Of a stretch of DNA of 64,000 nucleotides, positions 34,306 to 41,827 are shown piece by piece (position 1 is the first letter of the stretch; every line of letters starts with the position of its first letter). The translations under genes were made by a program, and so were the position numbers. The DNA lies in contig NZ_CP028918.1 of NCBI RefSeq assembly GCF_003060865.1, positions 1,786,001 to 1,850,000 of the forward strand, in the 5' to 3' direction. The notes beneath the pieces were generated by a model. That model did no database searches. It saw only the letters and a list, made by a program, of their open reading frames with translations, and was not told where the DNA came from. The DNA is from Gemmobacter aquarius (GTDB lineage Bacteria > Pseudomonadota > Alphaproteobacteria > Rhodobacterales > Rhodobacteraceae).

Positions 34306-34961
34306 CCGCGGATGACCTCCCCCTCACCCCGCAGGACAACGACGATGCGCTCGCCGCAGAATATGTGCTGGGCGTTCTCGACCTTGCCGACCGCATCGCC
34401 GTCGAAAGCCGCGCCGCGAAAGACCTGTCCTTCGCCGCCCGCATCACCGCATGGGAAAACCGCCTCGCCGACCTGAACGACGGATTCGAGGACGAACCCG
34501 CCCCGAACCTGATGCCGCAGATCGAGGCCCGCCTCTTCGGCAAACCCGCACCCAAGCGCCGCCCGCTCTTCGGCTGGCTCGCCGGTGCCCTGACCGCCGC
34601 CGCCGTTGCGGTTGCCGCCGTGGCTTTCCTCGCCCCCGCACCCCAAGCGCCCGTCGTCGCCACCCTCGGGGCCGAGTCTGACCCGCTCCAGTTCGAGGCC
34701 CGCCACAACGGCGCACAGTTGATCGTCGCCCGCGTCGCAGGCACGCCGGCGCCGCAGGGACAGGTGCAGGAACTGTGGATCATCGCCCCCGATGCCGCCC
34801 CCGTTTCGCTGGGCCTGCTGGGCGACCAACCCCTGACGGTCGATTACCCCGATGCTCCCGCAGGCTGGACCCTCGCCGTCTCGCTCGAACCGGCAGGCGG
34901 CTCGCCCACAGGTGCCCCGACCGGCCCCGTCCTCGCCGCTGGCACCATCACCGACATCTGA
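34302..34961 (+). CDS. RskA-like anti-sigma factor
   Basis: A 219-residue single-pass membrane protein. The cytoplasmic N terminus (LAAEYVLGVLDLADRIAVES, ...AWENRLADLNDGFED) is the anti-sigma domain without a Cys zinc site. A basic patch KRRPLFGW leads to the membrane helix LAGALTAAAVAVAAVAFLA (~90-110), and the periplasmic RskA domain follows (AQLIVARVAGTPAPQGQVQELWIIAPDAAPVSLGLL). It should hold the adjacent sigma factor until a periplasmic signal causes proteolysis. Start codon ATG overlaps the sigma stop. Confidence 0.9.
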   Translation: MTADDLPLTPQDNDDALAAEYVLGVLDLADRIAVESRAAKDLSFAARITAWENRLADLNDGFEDEPAPNLMPQIEARLFGKPAPKRRPLFGWLAGALTAAAVAVAAVAFLAPAPQAPVVATLGAESDPLQFEARHNGAQLIVARVAGTPAPQGQVQELWIIAPDAAPVSLGLLGDQPLTVDYPDAPAGWTLAVSLEPAGGSPTGAPTGPVLAAGTITDI

Positions 34962-35063
34962 CAAGCATCCCTCGGCGCCGCAGGTCCAACAACCTGCACG
35001 CCCCCTCGCCCCTTCACCCTTGCCCAAATACTCAAACTGCATCGCGATCAGCCTGCGCTGGCG

Positions 35064-35110
35064 TTCAGGACCGCGCGAAAAATTTTCGCCGAAAATTTTT
35101 CTGTCCTGAA
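35064..35110. repeat. Compound hairpin, family A-like with GCC loop
   Basis: Inner hairpin 35077-35101: arms GAAAAATTTTC/GAAAATTTTTC around loop GCC, the family A core with A to C in the loop. It is enclosed by an outer inverted repeat, TTCAGGAC (35064-35071) and GTCCTGAA (35103-35110). It lies in the 222-bp gap between the anti-sigma and fasciclin genes and could act as a terminator or processing site separating them. Confidence 0.8.
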
Positions 35111-35183
35111 ACTTCCCGTCACCCTCCCCCGTAACTTGATGGCAAGGCGGGATTGGCCCGCCGCACCAACCGGAGAGAAATCC

Positions 35184-35741
35184 ATGAAGTTCCGTCTCGC
35201 AACCGCCATCCTCGCCCTGACCGCCTGCGCCGCCTTCGCCGAATCGCATGGCGGCGACAATCCGATGGTCGGCGGTGCACCCATGTTCGCCGACAAGAAC
35301 ATCGTCGAAAACGCGGTGAACTCGGCCGACCACACCACCCTCGTCGCCGCCGTACAGGCCGCAGGCCTTGTCGAAACCCTGCAAGGCGCGGGTCCCTTCA
35401 CCGTCTTCGCCCCCACCAACGACGCCTTCGCCAAACTGCCCGCAGGCACGGTCGAGACCTTGCTGAAGCCCGAAAACAAGGAAACGCTCACCAAGATCCT
35501 GACTTGCCACGTGGTCGGCAAGGCGGTGATGGCTGAAGCGCTGAACAAGATGATCGCCGACGATGGCGGCAAGCACCCGGTCCCGACGCTCGGCGGTTGC
35601 ACGCTGCAGGCCAGCTACGAAGGCGACATGATCAAGCTGACGGATGAAAACGGCAACGTGGCGACCGTCACCATCGCCGACGTGAAACAGTCCAACGGCG
35701 TCATCCACGTCATCGACACGGTCATGCTGCCGAAGTCGTAA
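35184..35741 (+). CDS. Fasciclin domain secreted protein
   Basis: A 185-residue exported protein: signal MKFRLATAILALTACAAFAE, then one fasciclin (FAS1/beta-Ig-h3) domain with the H1 box GPFTVFAPTNDAFAKLPAGT and the H2-like ending NGVIHVIDTVMLP. FAS1 domains mediate adhesion and may contribute to surface attachment. GGAGAG lies eight bases before the ATG. It follows the ECF sigma/anti-sigma pair on the same strand, a frequent arrangement in proteobacteria, and may be controlled by that sigma factor. Confidence 0.92.
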   Translation: MKFRLATAILALTACAAFAESHGGDNPMVGGAPMFADKNIVENAVNSADHTTLVAAVQAAGLVETLQGAGPFTVFAPTNDAFAKLPAGTVETLLKPENKETLTKILTCHVVGKAVMAEALNKMIADDGGKHPVPTLGGCTLQASYEGDMIKLTDENGNVATVTIADVKQSNGVIHVIDTVMLPKS

Positions 35742-35834
35742 GCCGCGCGCAGGCGCAAGGCAGCGGAACGTCACGCCCTGCCTTGCGTCCGGGAAGGGTC
35801 TGGCAACCATAGTCCCCGGTTGCGGGACCATCCC

Positions 35835-35870
35835 AAGGGGGTCTGCCATGTGCAGGCCCCCTTCTTGCTT
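35835..35870 (+). terminator. Terminator-like hairpin before tRNA-Gly
   Basis: AAGGGGGTCTGC (35835-35846) and GCAGGCCCCCTT (35852-35863) pair over 12 bp, with one T-G wobble, around CATGT, followed by CTTGCTT. A further dyad CGCAAGGCAG/CTGCCTTGCG lies upstream near 35754-35786. Either could end the fasciclin transcript. Confidence 0.65.
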
Positions 35871-35909
35871 GACGCGGCCCGCCCCATCGCTTACCTCACA
35901 CCCCATAAG

Positions 35910-35983
35910 GCGGGTGTAGCTCAATGGCAGAGCAGCAGCTTCCCAAGCTGAATACGAGGGTTCGATTCCCTTCACCCGCTCCA
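35910..35983 (+). tRNA. tRNA-Gly (anticodon CCC)
   Basis: A 74-nt cloverleaf with acceptor GCGGGTG (35910-35916) paired to CACCCGC, discriminator T and encoded CCA (35981-35983). The anticodon loop TTCCCAA gives CCC, and the T arm contains GGTTCGATTCC. It reads GGG. The last anticodon-stem pair is a G-A mismatch. It borders the accessory radical SAM region, and tRNA genes are common integration sites, although no repeated 3' end was found. Confidence 0.95.
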
Positions 35984-36027
35984 GCATCCCCCCGCCGCCC
36001 GAACGCCTGACGCGCAGCCTGACAGGC

Positions 36028-37665
36028 TCAGGCCGGCGGTTGCATCAGCGCATAAAGCTCCGGCATGGCGTCCGACAGGCTTTGCCCGCGCGATGCGTCC
36101 ATTTCGCGCGTGAACGTCCAGAACTTTGCATTCTCCTCGGGCGAGTAGGATTCCTTTTCAATCGCCGCCGCCAGCGATTCAAGCGGGACGGCATAGGCCC
36201 AATCGGGGGCATCCGCCGTCCGCTTTGCGATATGCCCGCGCAACAGGCTGACCGACCGCTCGCGCGCCGCATCGGGCATCGCCCTTATCCCCAGATGCGG
36301 TGGATATTGCAGCAGATGCCCGCTGAACTCGATCCCGACCTCCTCGCAGTAATCGACAAGCTCGACGATCCGCAGCGCATTGTAGGCCTGCACCGTCACC
36401 GCGGCCCTCATCTCGATCATCTCAAGCGCGGCGAAAGCACGGATGTTGCGGTCTATGACCGACCAGTCCGACGGGTAGCGGATGTATTCGTTGACGGCCC
36501 CGAAACCGTCGACACTCATGGCGAGGAGAGTAAACTTGAAGCTGGTAAGGATATCGATCCACTCGTCACCCGCCTGAGTGCCATTTGTCGCCATCTCGAG
36601 TCTGATATTCTGCGCGACCCCGCGCTCGATCAGACGGCGCGCAAAGGTCTGCGCTTCCTTGATCAGCAAAGGCTCGCCGCCGATCAGCCGCACAATCTCG
36701 AGGCTCTCGGCCCGCTCGAGCAGTTCGTCGGTCATGAAGGCTTCGCTCTGGAACCATTGATCGCCATTCTCGAACCGGCTGAACACCAGCTTGCTGCCGC
36801 CTTGGTTCGACCGCAGCAGTTTCACGGCCTCGACCGCGACAGGCCCGCCCGCCACCACGATCTTCACGTCGAGATAGGCCGCAGCCTCCACCCCCTCGAC
36901 ATCGAAGCGCCGCTCGTAGCGACCCGAAACCTGCGCCGTCTCCAGCAAGACATCGTTGGCATAGATGCTGGCTTCGGTCGCCTCGGCAGCGAAGAGCTGT
37001 ATCGAAAAGCCGCTGACCCCGACCCCGTAGACCGATGCCTTGACGGTGCCGCTGCCATGCACCCAGCTTCGCAGGGTGCCGTCTTCCTGCGCGGGATAGG
37101 TCAATCCCGCATAGGTCACGCCAAGCACATGATTTGGCGCGATCAGCGATCCGTCGCGGCGCCACCGCGCCGCAACCGGCCCCGGCGGGGCCCAACGCGA
37201 ATGCACCGGATCGGCAGCAATCGCCGAAGAATAGGAACTGTTGCACATCCGGCATTTAAGGTTGCACAGGTTGCCGATATCGAGGTCGAGCGCAGAGACG
37301 CCTTCTTCAATGCGGAAATCGGCCTCGGCCAGTTTCTTGGCATCCTCGGGCGTCCAGGCCCTTGAAAGCTCGGTCCGCTCCGTCCCCATGCTCTTCATTC
37401 CTCCCGCCTCTTGGCGGTAGCAGTAAGAGCACCCCTTGGCTGGCTTGCCGTTCGAAAGATCACGGCGCAGGTCGCGCATGTCCTGCGAATTCCAGATTTC
37501 TTCAAGCGTATGCTCATAGACCGACATCGGCGCTCCGTCCTTGTGGATCGGCGTCGTATAGGCGCAGCAGGGCTTGACCTGACCGGAGGGCATGACGTTG
37601 AGCGCGCTGAACGGATAGATGCAAAACGGGTCGGCAAGCAGTCCGGTCTTTTCACGCACGGTCAT
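36028..37665 (-). CDS. Twitch/SPASM-type radical SAM protein with inserted domain, copy B
   Basis: A 545-residue protein. An N-terminal SPASM-like cysteine set (Cys15, Cys33-Cys34, Cys79-x2-Cys82: PFCIYPFSALN, VKPCCAYTTP, GCSYCYRQE) can bind an auxiliary cluster. The radical SAM motif is NLCNLKCRMC (Cys134, Cys138, Cys141). Between it and the SAM-contact motif LIGGEPLLIKEAQ (~320-332) lie about 125 extra residues (roughly 165-290) with beta-rich alternation (SVYGVGVSGFSIQLFAAEA, ASIYANDVLLETAQVSGRYE), resembling a carbohydrate-binding-like sandwich. The barrel then continues (MATNGTQ, LLAMSVDGFGAVNEYIRYP). The reaction is unknown: peptide or sugar modification is possible. It is the downstream copy, 118 bp after copy A, and ends 44 bp from tRNA-Gly. 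Confidence 0.85.
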   Translation of the reverse strand: MTVREKTGLLADPFCIYPFSALNVMPSGQVKPCCAYTTPIHKDGAPMSVYEHTLEEIWNSQDMRDLRRDLSNGKPAKGCSYCYRQEAGGMKSMGTERTELSRAWTPEDAKKLAEADFRIEEGVSALDLDIGNLCNLKCRMCNSSYSSAIAADPVHSRWAPPGPVAARWRRDGSLIAPNHVLGVTYAGLTYPAQEDGTLRSWVHGSGTVKASVYGVGVSGFSIQLFAAEATEASIYANDVLLETAQVSGRYERRFDVEGVEAAAYLDVKIVVAGGPVAVEAVKLLRSNQGGSKLVFSRFENGDQWFQSEAFMTDELLERAESLEIVRLIGGEPLLIKEAQTFARRLIERGVAQNIRLEMATNGTQAGDEWIDILTSFKFTLLAMSVDGFGAVNEYIRYPSDWSVIDRNIRAFAALEMIEMRAAVTVQAYNALRIVELVDYCEEVGIEFSGHLLQYPPHLGIRAMPDAARERSVSLLRGHIAKRTADAPDWAYAVPLESLAAAIEKESYSPEENAKFWTFTREMDASRGQSLSDAMPELYALMQPPA

Positions 37666-37783
37666 AACTCGCCCCTCATAAATTTACCCGGCGAAACATC
37701 GCACAGCTTAATGACCGCGCAAAGCGGTTTGATCCCTGCACCGGTCCCCGCCATCCGAACACCTGACGCGCAGCCCGACCGGC

Positions 37784-39421
37784 TCAGGCAGGCGGCTGCA
37801 TCAAAGCGTAAAGCTCTGGCATGGCGTCCGGCAGGCTCTGCCCGCGCGATGCGTCCATTTCGCGCGTGAACGTCCAGAACTTGGCATTTTCCTCGGGCGA
37901 ATAGGATTCCCTTTCGATCGCCGCCGCCAGCGACTCGAGCGGGACGGCATAGGCCCAATCGGGGGCATCCGCCGTCCGCTTTGCGATATGCCCGCGCAAC
38001 AGGCTGACCGACCGCTCGCGTGCCGCATCGGGCATCGCGCGTATCCCCAGATGCGGCGGATATTGCAGCAGATGGCCGCTGAAAAGTATTCCCACTTCCT
38101 CGCAGTAATCGACAAGCTCGACGATCCGCAGCGCATTATAGGCCTGCACCGTCACCGCCGCCCTCACATCGATCGTGCTTTGCGCGGCGAAAGCGCGGAT
38201 GTTACGGTCGATCACTGCCCACTCCGACGGGTAGCGGATAAATTCGTTGACCGCCCCGAAACCGTCCAGACTGATGGCAAGATAAACCTTCTTGAACTGC
38301 GTCAGCAGCCCGATCCACTCCTCACCCGCCTGCGTTCCGTTCGTCGTGATCGCGAGTGTTATATTCTGCGCCACTCCGCGCTCGATCAGGCCGCGCGCGA
38401 AGGCCTGCGCTTCCTTGATCAGCAAAGGCTCGCCGCCGATCAACTGCACGATCTCGAGACTCTCTGCCCGCTCGAGCAGTTCTCCGGCCATGAAGGCTTC
38501 GCTCTGGAACCATTGCTCGCCATTCTCGAACCGGCTGAAGACCAGCTTGTTGCCGCCCCGGTTCGACCGCAGCAGTTTCACGGCCTCGACCGCGACAGGC
38601 CCGCCCGCCACCACGATCTTCACGTCGAGATAGGCCGCCGCCTCCAACCCTTCGACATCGAAGCGCCGCTCGTAGCGGCCCGAAACCTGCGCCGTCTCCA
38701 GCAAGACCTCATTGGCGTAGATGCTGGCCTCGGTCGCCTCGGCAGCGAAGAGCTGTATCGAAAAGCCGCTGACCCCGACCCCGTAGACCGATGCCTTGAC
38801 GTTGGCACTTTCATGCACCCAGCTTCGCAGGGTGCCGTCTTCGCGGGCAGGATAGGTCAATCCGGCATAGGTGACGCCAAGCACGTGGTTTGGCGCGATC
38901 ACCGACCCGTCCCCGCGCCAGCGCGCCGCAACAGGCCCCGGCGGGGCCCAACGCGAATGCACCGGATCGGCAGCAATCGCCGACGAATAGGAACTGTTGC
39001 ACATCCGGCATTTCAGATTGCACAGGTTCCCGACGTCGAGATCCAGCGCAGATACGCCTTCGGCCATCCGATAATCGGCCCCGGCCAGTTCTGCACGGTC
39101 CTCGGGCGTCCACGCCTTCGAACTCTCGTTCCGCACCGTCCCCATGCTCTTCATGCCCGACGCCTCTTGGCGGTAGCAATAGGAACACCCTTTGGCCGGC
39201 TTGCCGTTCGAAAGATCACGGCGCAGGTCGCGCATATCCCGCGAATTCCAGATTTCCTCGAGCGAATGCTCGTACACCGACATAGGCGCACCGTCCTTCT
39301 GGATCGGCGTCGTATAGGCGCAGCAGGGCTTGACCTGACCGGAGGGCATCACATTGAGCGCGCTGAACGGATAGATGCAAAACGGGTCGGCAAGCAGTCC
39401 GGTCTTTTCACGCACAGTCAT
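37784..39421 (-). CDS. Twitch/SPASM-type radical SAM protein with inserted domain, copy A
   Basis: A 545-residue paralogue of the neighbouring gene, colinear over its whole length, with the same cysteine set and inserted domain. Most of the protein is near-identical; differences gather in two places: the linker before the CxxxCxxC motif (TVRNESSKAWTPEDRAELAG versus TERTELSRAWTPEDAKKLAE), and the barrel segment after GGEPLLIKEAQ (LAITTNGTQAGEEWIGLLTQ, YLAISLDGFGAVNEFIRYP). Those barrel segments line the active site in radical SAM enzymes, so the copies may have different substrates. GGGCGAG precedes the ATG in both copies. RidA is divergently transcribed 212 bp away. Confidence 0.85.
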   Translation of the reverse strand: MTVREKTGLLADPFCIYPFSALNVMPSGQVKPCCAYTTPIQKDGAPMSVYEHSLEEIWNSRDMRDLRRDLSNGKPAKGCSYCYRQEASGMKSMGTVRNESSKAWTPEDRAELAGADYRMAEGVSALDLDVGNLCNLKCRMCNSSYSSAIAADPVHSRWAPPGPVAARWRGDGSVIAPNHVLGVTYAGLTYPAREDGTLRSWVHESANVKASVYGVGVSGFSIQLFAAEATEASIYANEVLLETAQVSGRYERRFDVEGLEAAAYLDVKIVVAGGPVAVEAVKLLRSNRGGNKLVFSRFENGEQWFQSEAFMAGELLERAESLEIVQLIGGEPLLIKEAQAFARGLIERGVAQNITLAITTNGTQAGEEWIGLLTQFKKVYLAISLDGFGAVNEFIRYPSEWAVIDRNIRAFAAQSTIDVRAAVTVQAYNALRIVELVDYCEEVGILFSGHLLQYPPHLGIRAMPDAARERSVSLLRGHIAKRTADAPDWAYAVPLESLAAAIERESYSPEENAKFWTFTREMDASRGQSLPDAMPELYALMQPPA

Positions 39422-39633
39422 CACTCGCCCTTCAACAAAACACATATTCTTTCCAACATTGCACAGCTTTGGGGCCGCGCAAAGCGGTTTGATCCCCGCG
39501 CAGGTTCCCATGTCCGCATCCCGCCGCAGCGGCGGCACGCAGCGCCAAGCTAGCGCACCCCCCCTTTTCTTCCCACCGCGCCACGGCTAGCAAAGACGCC
39601 AGAAACCGCCATAGGAAACAGGAGCTTTTCCTC

Positions 39634-39987
39634 ATGAACACCGACATCACACGCTACGGCACCGGACCCCGCATGTCTGAAGGTGTGGCCTATAACGGCA
39701 TCCTATGGGTTGCCGGTCAGGTCGGCAATCCGGGCGATTCCGTCGCCGACCAGACACGCACCTGCCTGGCCGAGGTCGACCGCATCCTCGCCGCCGCCGG
39801 CACCGACAAGACCCGCATCCTGTCGACCCAGATCTGGCTCGCCGACATGGCCGATTTCGCCGAGATGAATTCGGTCTGGGACGGTTGGGTCCCCCAAGGC
39901 CACACTCCGGCCCGCGCCACCGGCGAAGCCAAACTCGCAACCCCCGCCTACCGCGTAGAAGTCATCGTCACGGCAGCCCTTCGCTGA
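39634..39987 (+). CDS. RidA family protein
   Basis: A 117-residue RidA/YjgF/UK114 domain protein. It shows GVAYNGILWVAGQVG, DQTRTCLAEVDRILAAAGTDKTRIL and ARATGEAKLATPAYRVEVIV. The Arg near residue 106 (YRVEV) is the residue that binds the carboxylate of enamine/imine substrates in deaminating members, and the Glu of 'EVIV' is present, so imine deaminase activity is plausible. AGGAG lies upstream of ATG 39634. It diverges from the radical SAM pair and heads a rightward group with the Cys-tailed protein and glycosyltransferase. Confidence 0.88.
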   Translation: MNTDITRYGTGPRMSEGVAYNGILWVAGQVGNPGDSVADQTRTCLAEVDRILAAAGTDKTRILSTQIWLADMADFAEMNSVWDGWVPQGHTPARATGEAKLATPAYRVEVIVTAALR

Positions 39988-39994
39988 CCATCAA

Positions 39995-40016
39995 GCGGGG
40001 GACATCCGTCCCCCGC
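39995..40016 (+). terminator. Terminator-like hairpin after ridA
   Basis: GCGGGGGAC (39995-40003) and GTCCCCCGC (40008-40016) around ATCC, 8 bp after the ridA stop. No T tract follows. A second hairpin, GCGTGACGGG (40030-40039) with CCCGTCACGC (40052-40061), comes next. Confidence 0.5.
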
Positions 40017-40095
40017 ACCCCCTTGCGCCGCGTGACGGGGCGCCACTGCGTCCCGTCACGCGCAGAAAATCCCGCGGACATTCCGCCGCAGGCTA

Positions 40096-40539
40096 TTGCG
40101 GACGGGCACTGCCATAGGTGCGGTTCTCGTTTTCACCACACAGATGGCCCAAGCCGATGCGTCGGCTGCAAATTGCAACATCCAGTCGACCGGCGGCGGA
40201 TTCGTCGGTGCCGTTTCGGTTTGGGTGAACGGCCTACGCACCAACGTTCCAATCGGGGAACGCGGCCTGACCCGCAGCATCGCTTATAACGATCAAGACC
40301 TGTTCGACTGGATGCGGTCCGAGTTCGGCATCGCTCCCGATATGCCTATCGGTCACAACGATTGTGCAGGCTCGTTTCGGGTGGGGCAAGCTGTCCGCGT
40401 TCAGGATGAAACGCCCCCGCCAGCCGCTGTCATTCCGCCGCCGCCGCCTCCACCGCCTGCTGAAACTCCCCCGACCTGTGGTCCCACTTGCGGCCCGACC
40501 TGTGGCCCGAATCTTGGTCCCTGCGGTCCCGCCACCTGA
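40096..40539 (+). CDS. Small exported protein with Pro-rich linker and Cys-Gly-Pro tail
   Basis: A 147-residue protein read from a TTG start at 40096 (AGG just upstream); the alternative ATG at 40144 would lose the signal peptide (GTAIGAVLVFTTQMAQADA). The mature part has about 85 residues with three Cys (ANCNIQSTGGG, HNDCAGSFRVGQAVRV), then a run of prolines (VIPPPPPPPPAETPP) and the tail TCGPTCGPTCGPNLGPCGPA with four Cys in a CGP repeat. I recognise no family. A repeated Cys motif next to radical SAM genes recalls thioether-bridged peptide precursors, but the tail may simply anchor or cross-link the protein. Low-confidence start. Confidence 0.5.
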   Translation: MRTGTAIGAVLVFTTQMAQADASAANCNIQSTGGGFVGAVSVWVNGLRTNVPIGERGLTRSIAYNDQDLFDWMRSEFGIAPDMPIGHNDCAGSFRVGQAVRVQDETPPPAAVIPPPPPPPPAETPPTCGPTCGPTCGPNLGPCGPAT

Positions 40540-40562
40540 AGCGTCGAATGGCCCGAGCAACA

Positions 40563-40590
40563 GGCCGACCGTCAGCATGGACGGTCGGCC
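40563..40590. repeat. Perfect hairpin between the Cys-tailed protein and the glycosyltransferase
   Basis: GGCCGACCGTC (40563-40573) and GACGGTCGGCC (40580-40590) form an 11-bp stem with a 6-base loop AGCATG, 24 bp before the glycosyltransferase start. No T run follows, so it may attenuate or stabilise transcript rather than terminate it. Confidence 0.6.
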
Positions 40591-40613
40591 ACCCCATTGA
40601 ACTGCAGTGAAGA

Positions 40614-41810
40614 ATGACCAAGAACGTCCTCCTCGCCAACGAATTCGGCATCGGGCGAGGCCATATCGTTCAACTCTTGCAAACCGCCCTCGCGCTCGGT
40701 CCGGGCTTTACCTTCGAAGCAGCGCTCTACAACCGCTCCTTTGCAGCCGAACTCGCCCCGCTCGGGGCGCTGGTCTATGACGGGCCGGGCTATGTCTACG
40801 ATGCAAGCCGCAGAACGGGACCAAAATCGGCAACCACCGCCACATGGGGAGAATTCCTCGGCGATCTCGGCTTTTCGCAGCGCGACAGGGTGCGCGATAT
40901 CGTCATGTGGTGGCACAACGTCCTTGGCCAACGCCGGATCGACCTTCTGGTCGCCGATTACGCCCCCCTTGCCCTGCTCGCGGCACGGGCGCGCGGCATA
41001 CCGACCATCGCGGTCGGTCAGGGCTACGGCCTGCCCCCCGATCACCTGTCGCAATTTCCGCCGCTGCACGCCGGCCCCCTGTCGCGCCTCCATGACGAGG
41101 AAGCGCTCCTCGACAACGTAAACGCCGCCGCGTCGGGGATCGGCCTTGCCCCGCTCGCGGGCCTGCCACAGGTCTACCAAAGCACCCTGCCCATGGTGCG
41201 GACCCTGCCCTTCCTCGATGCCTATCAGGGGCACCGGCGCTTTCCTTACGTGCTTCCCAAAATCCCCACCACCAACACCATCGCAGCCAACGGGGACGAG
41301 GTTTTCATCTACTTCTCCACCCAGGAACTCAACGATCCCCAGGTGGTCGATGCCTTGGCCAGCCTGCCCCTGCCGCGCCGCGCCTTCCTGCCGACCGCGT
41401 CACCCGAAACCGCCGCCCGTCTGGCCGCGTCCGGCATCATCGTCGAGACGCAGCCCGTACCCGCCGACCTGATCGCCGCCCGTTCGCGGCTCATGGTGCA
41501 TTCCGGCCAGCACGGCACACTCTGTCTCGGCCTGTTCGCGGGCCTTCCCCAGGTCGCCTTTCCGCAGCATATGGAGCAATCCCACCACGCCGATGCAGTC
41601 GCGGCACAGGGCACGGCCCGCGTCATCGGCAGGGCCAGCCGCAGCCGTGACCATATCACCGACACCATCCAGTCGCTTTGGTCCGATGCCGAAATGGCCC
41701 GCAAGGCGCAAGACCTCGCGCGTTCCCTGCGCCAGACCTACGTCATCGACGCGGACGAGGCCGCACGCACATGGCTTAAACCCCTGCGCGACACCGTGAT
41801 GTTCACCTGA
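40614..41810 (+). CDS. GT-B glycosyltransferase, UGT/MGT-like
   Basis: A 398-residue protein of the UDP-glycosyltransferase/MGT type. The N-terminal acceptor domain has NVLLANEFGIGRGHIVQLLQ and DLLVADYAPLALLAARARGIP; the C-terminal donor domain carries HSGQHGTLCLGLFAGLPQVAFPQHMEQSHHADAVAAQGTARVI, which corresponds to the UGT signature (HxGxxxxxxxxxxGxPxxxxPxxxxQxxxAxxxxxxGxG). No membrane segment. It would glycosylate a small molecule, lipid or peptide; donor unknown. It lies 74 bp after the Cys-tailed protein on the same strand and ends 17 bp from the convergent pgi. Confidence 0.8.
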   Translation: MTKNVLLANEFGIGRGHIVQLLQTALALGPGFTFEAALYNRSFAAELAPLGALVYDGPGYVYDASRRTGPKSATTATWGEFLGDLGFSQRDRVRDIVMWWHNVLGQRRIDLLVADYAPLALLAARARGIPTIAVGQGYGLPPDHLSQFPPLHAGPLSRLHDEEALLDNVNAAASGIGLAPLAGLPQVYQSTLPMVRTLPFLDAYQGHRRFPYVLPKIPTTNTIAANGDEVFIYFSTQELNDPQVVDALASLPLPRRAFLPTASPETAARLAASGIIVETQPVPADLIAARSRLMVHSGQHGTLCLGLFAGLPQVAFPQHMEQSHHADAVAAQGTARVIGRASRSRDHITDTIQSLWSDAEMARKAQDLARSLRQTYVIDADEAARTWLKPLRDTVMFT

Positions 41811-41827
41811 CCGGCGCCACCCGCAGC

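Larger units (their letters stand above)
36001..39496 (-). repeat. Tandem duplication of a ~1.76-kb radical SAM gene unit
   Basis: The two radical SAM genes have equal length and their flanks are duplicated too. CTGACGCGCAGCC after the coding end occurs at 36007 and 37763 (offset 1756). The 22-bp block starting CCGCGCAAAGCGGTTTGATC upstream of each gene occurs at 37715 and 39475 (offset 1760). The unit therefore includes promoter-side and terminator-side sequence, and the copies arose as a direct tandem duplication. Confidence 0.9.

Noticed and set aside
35910..35983. tRNA-Gly as a proven attachment site for the radical SAM region
   Set aside because: No repeat of the tRNA 3' end and no integrase gene is visible in the window.
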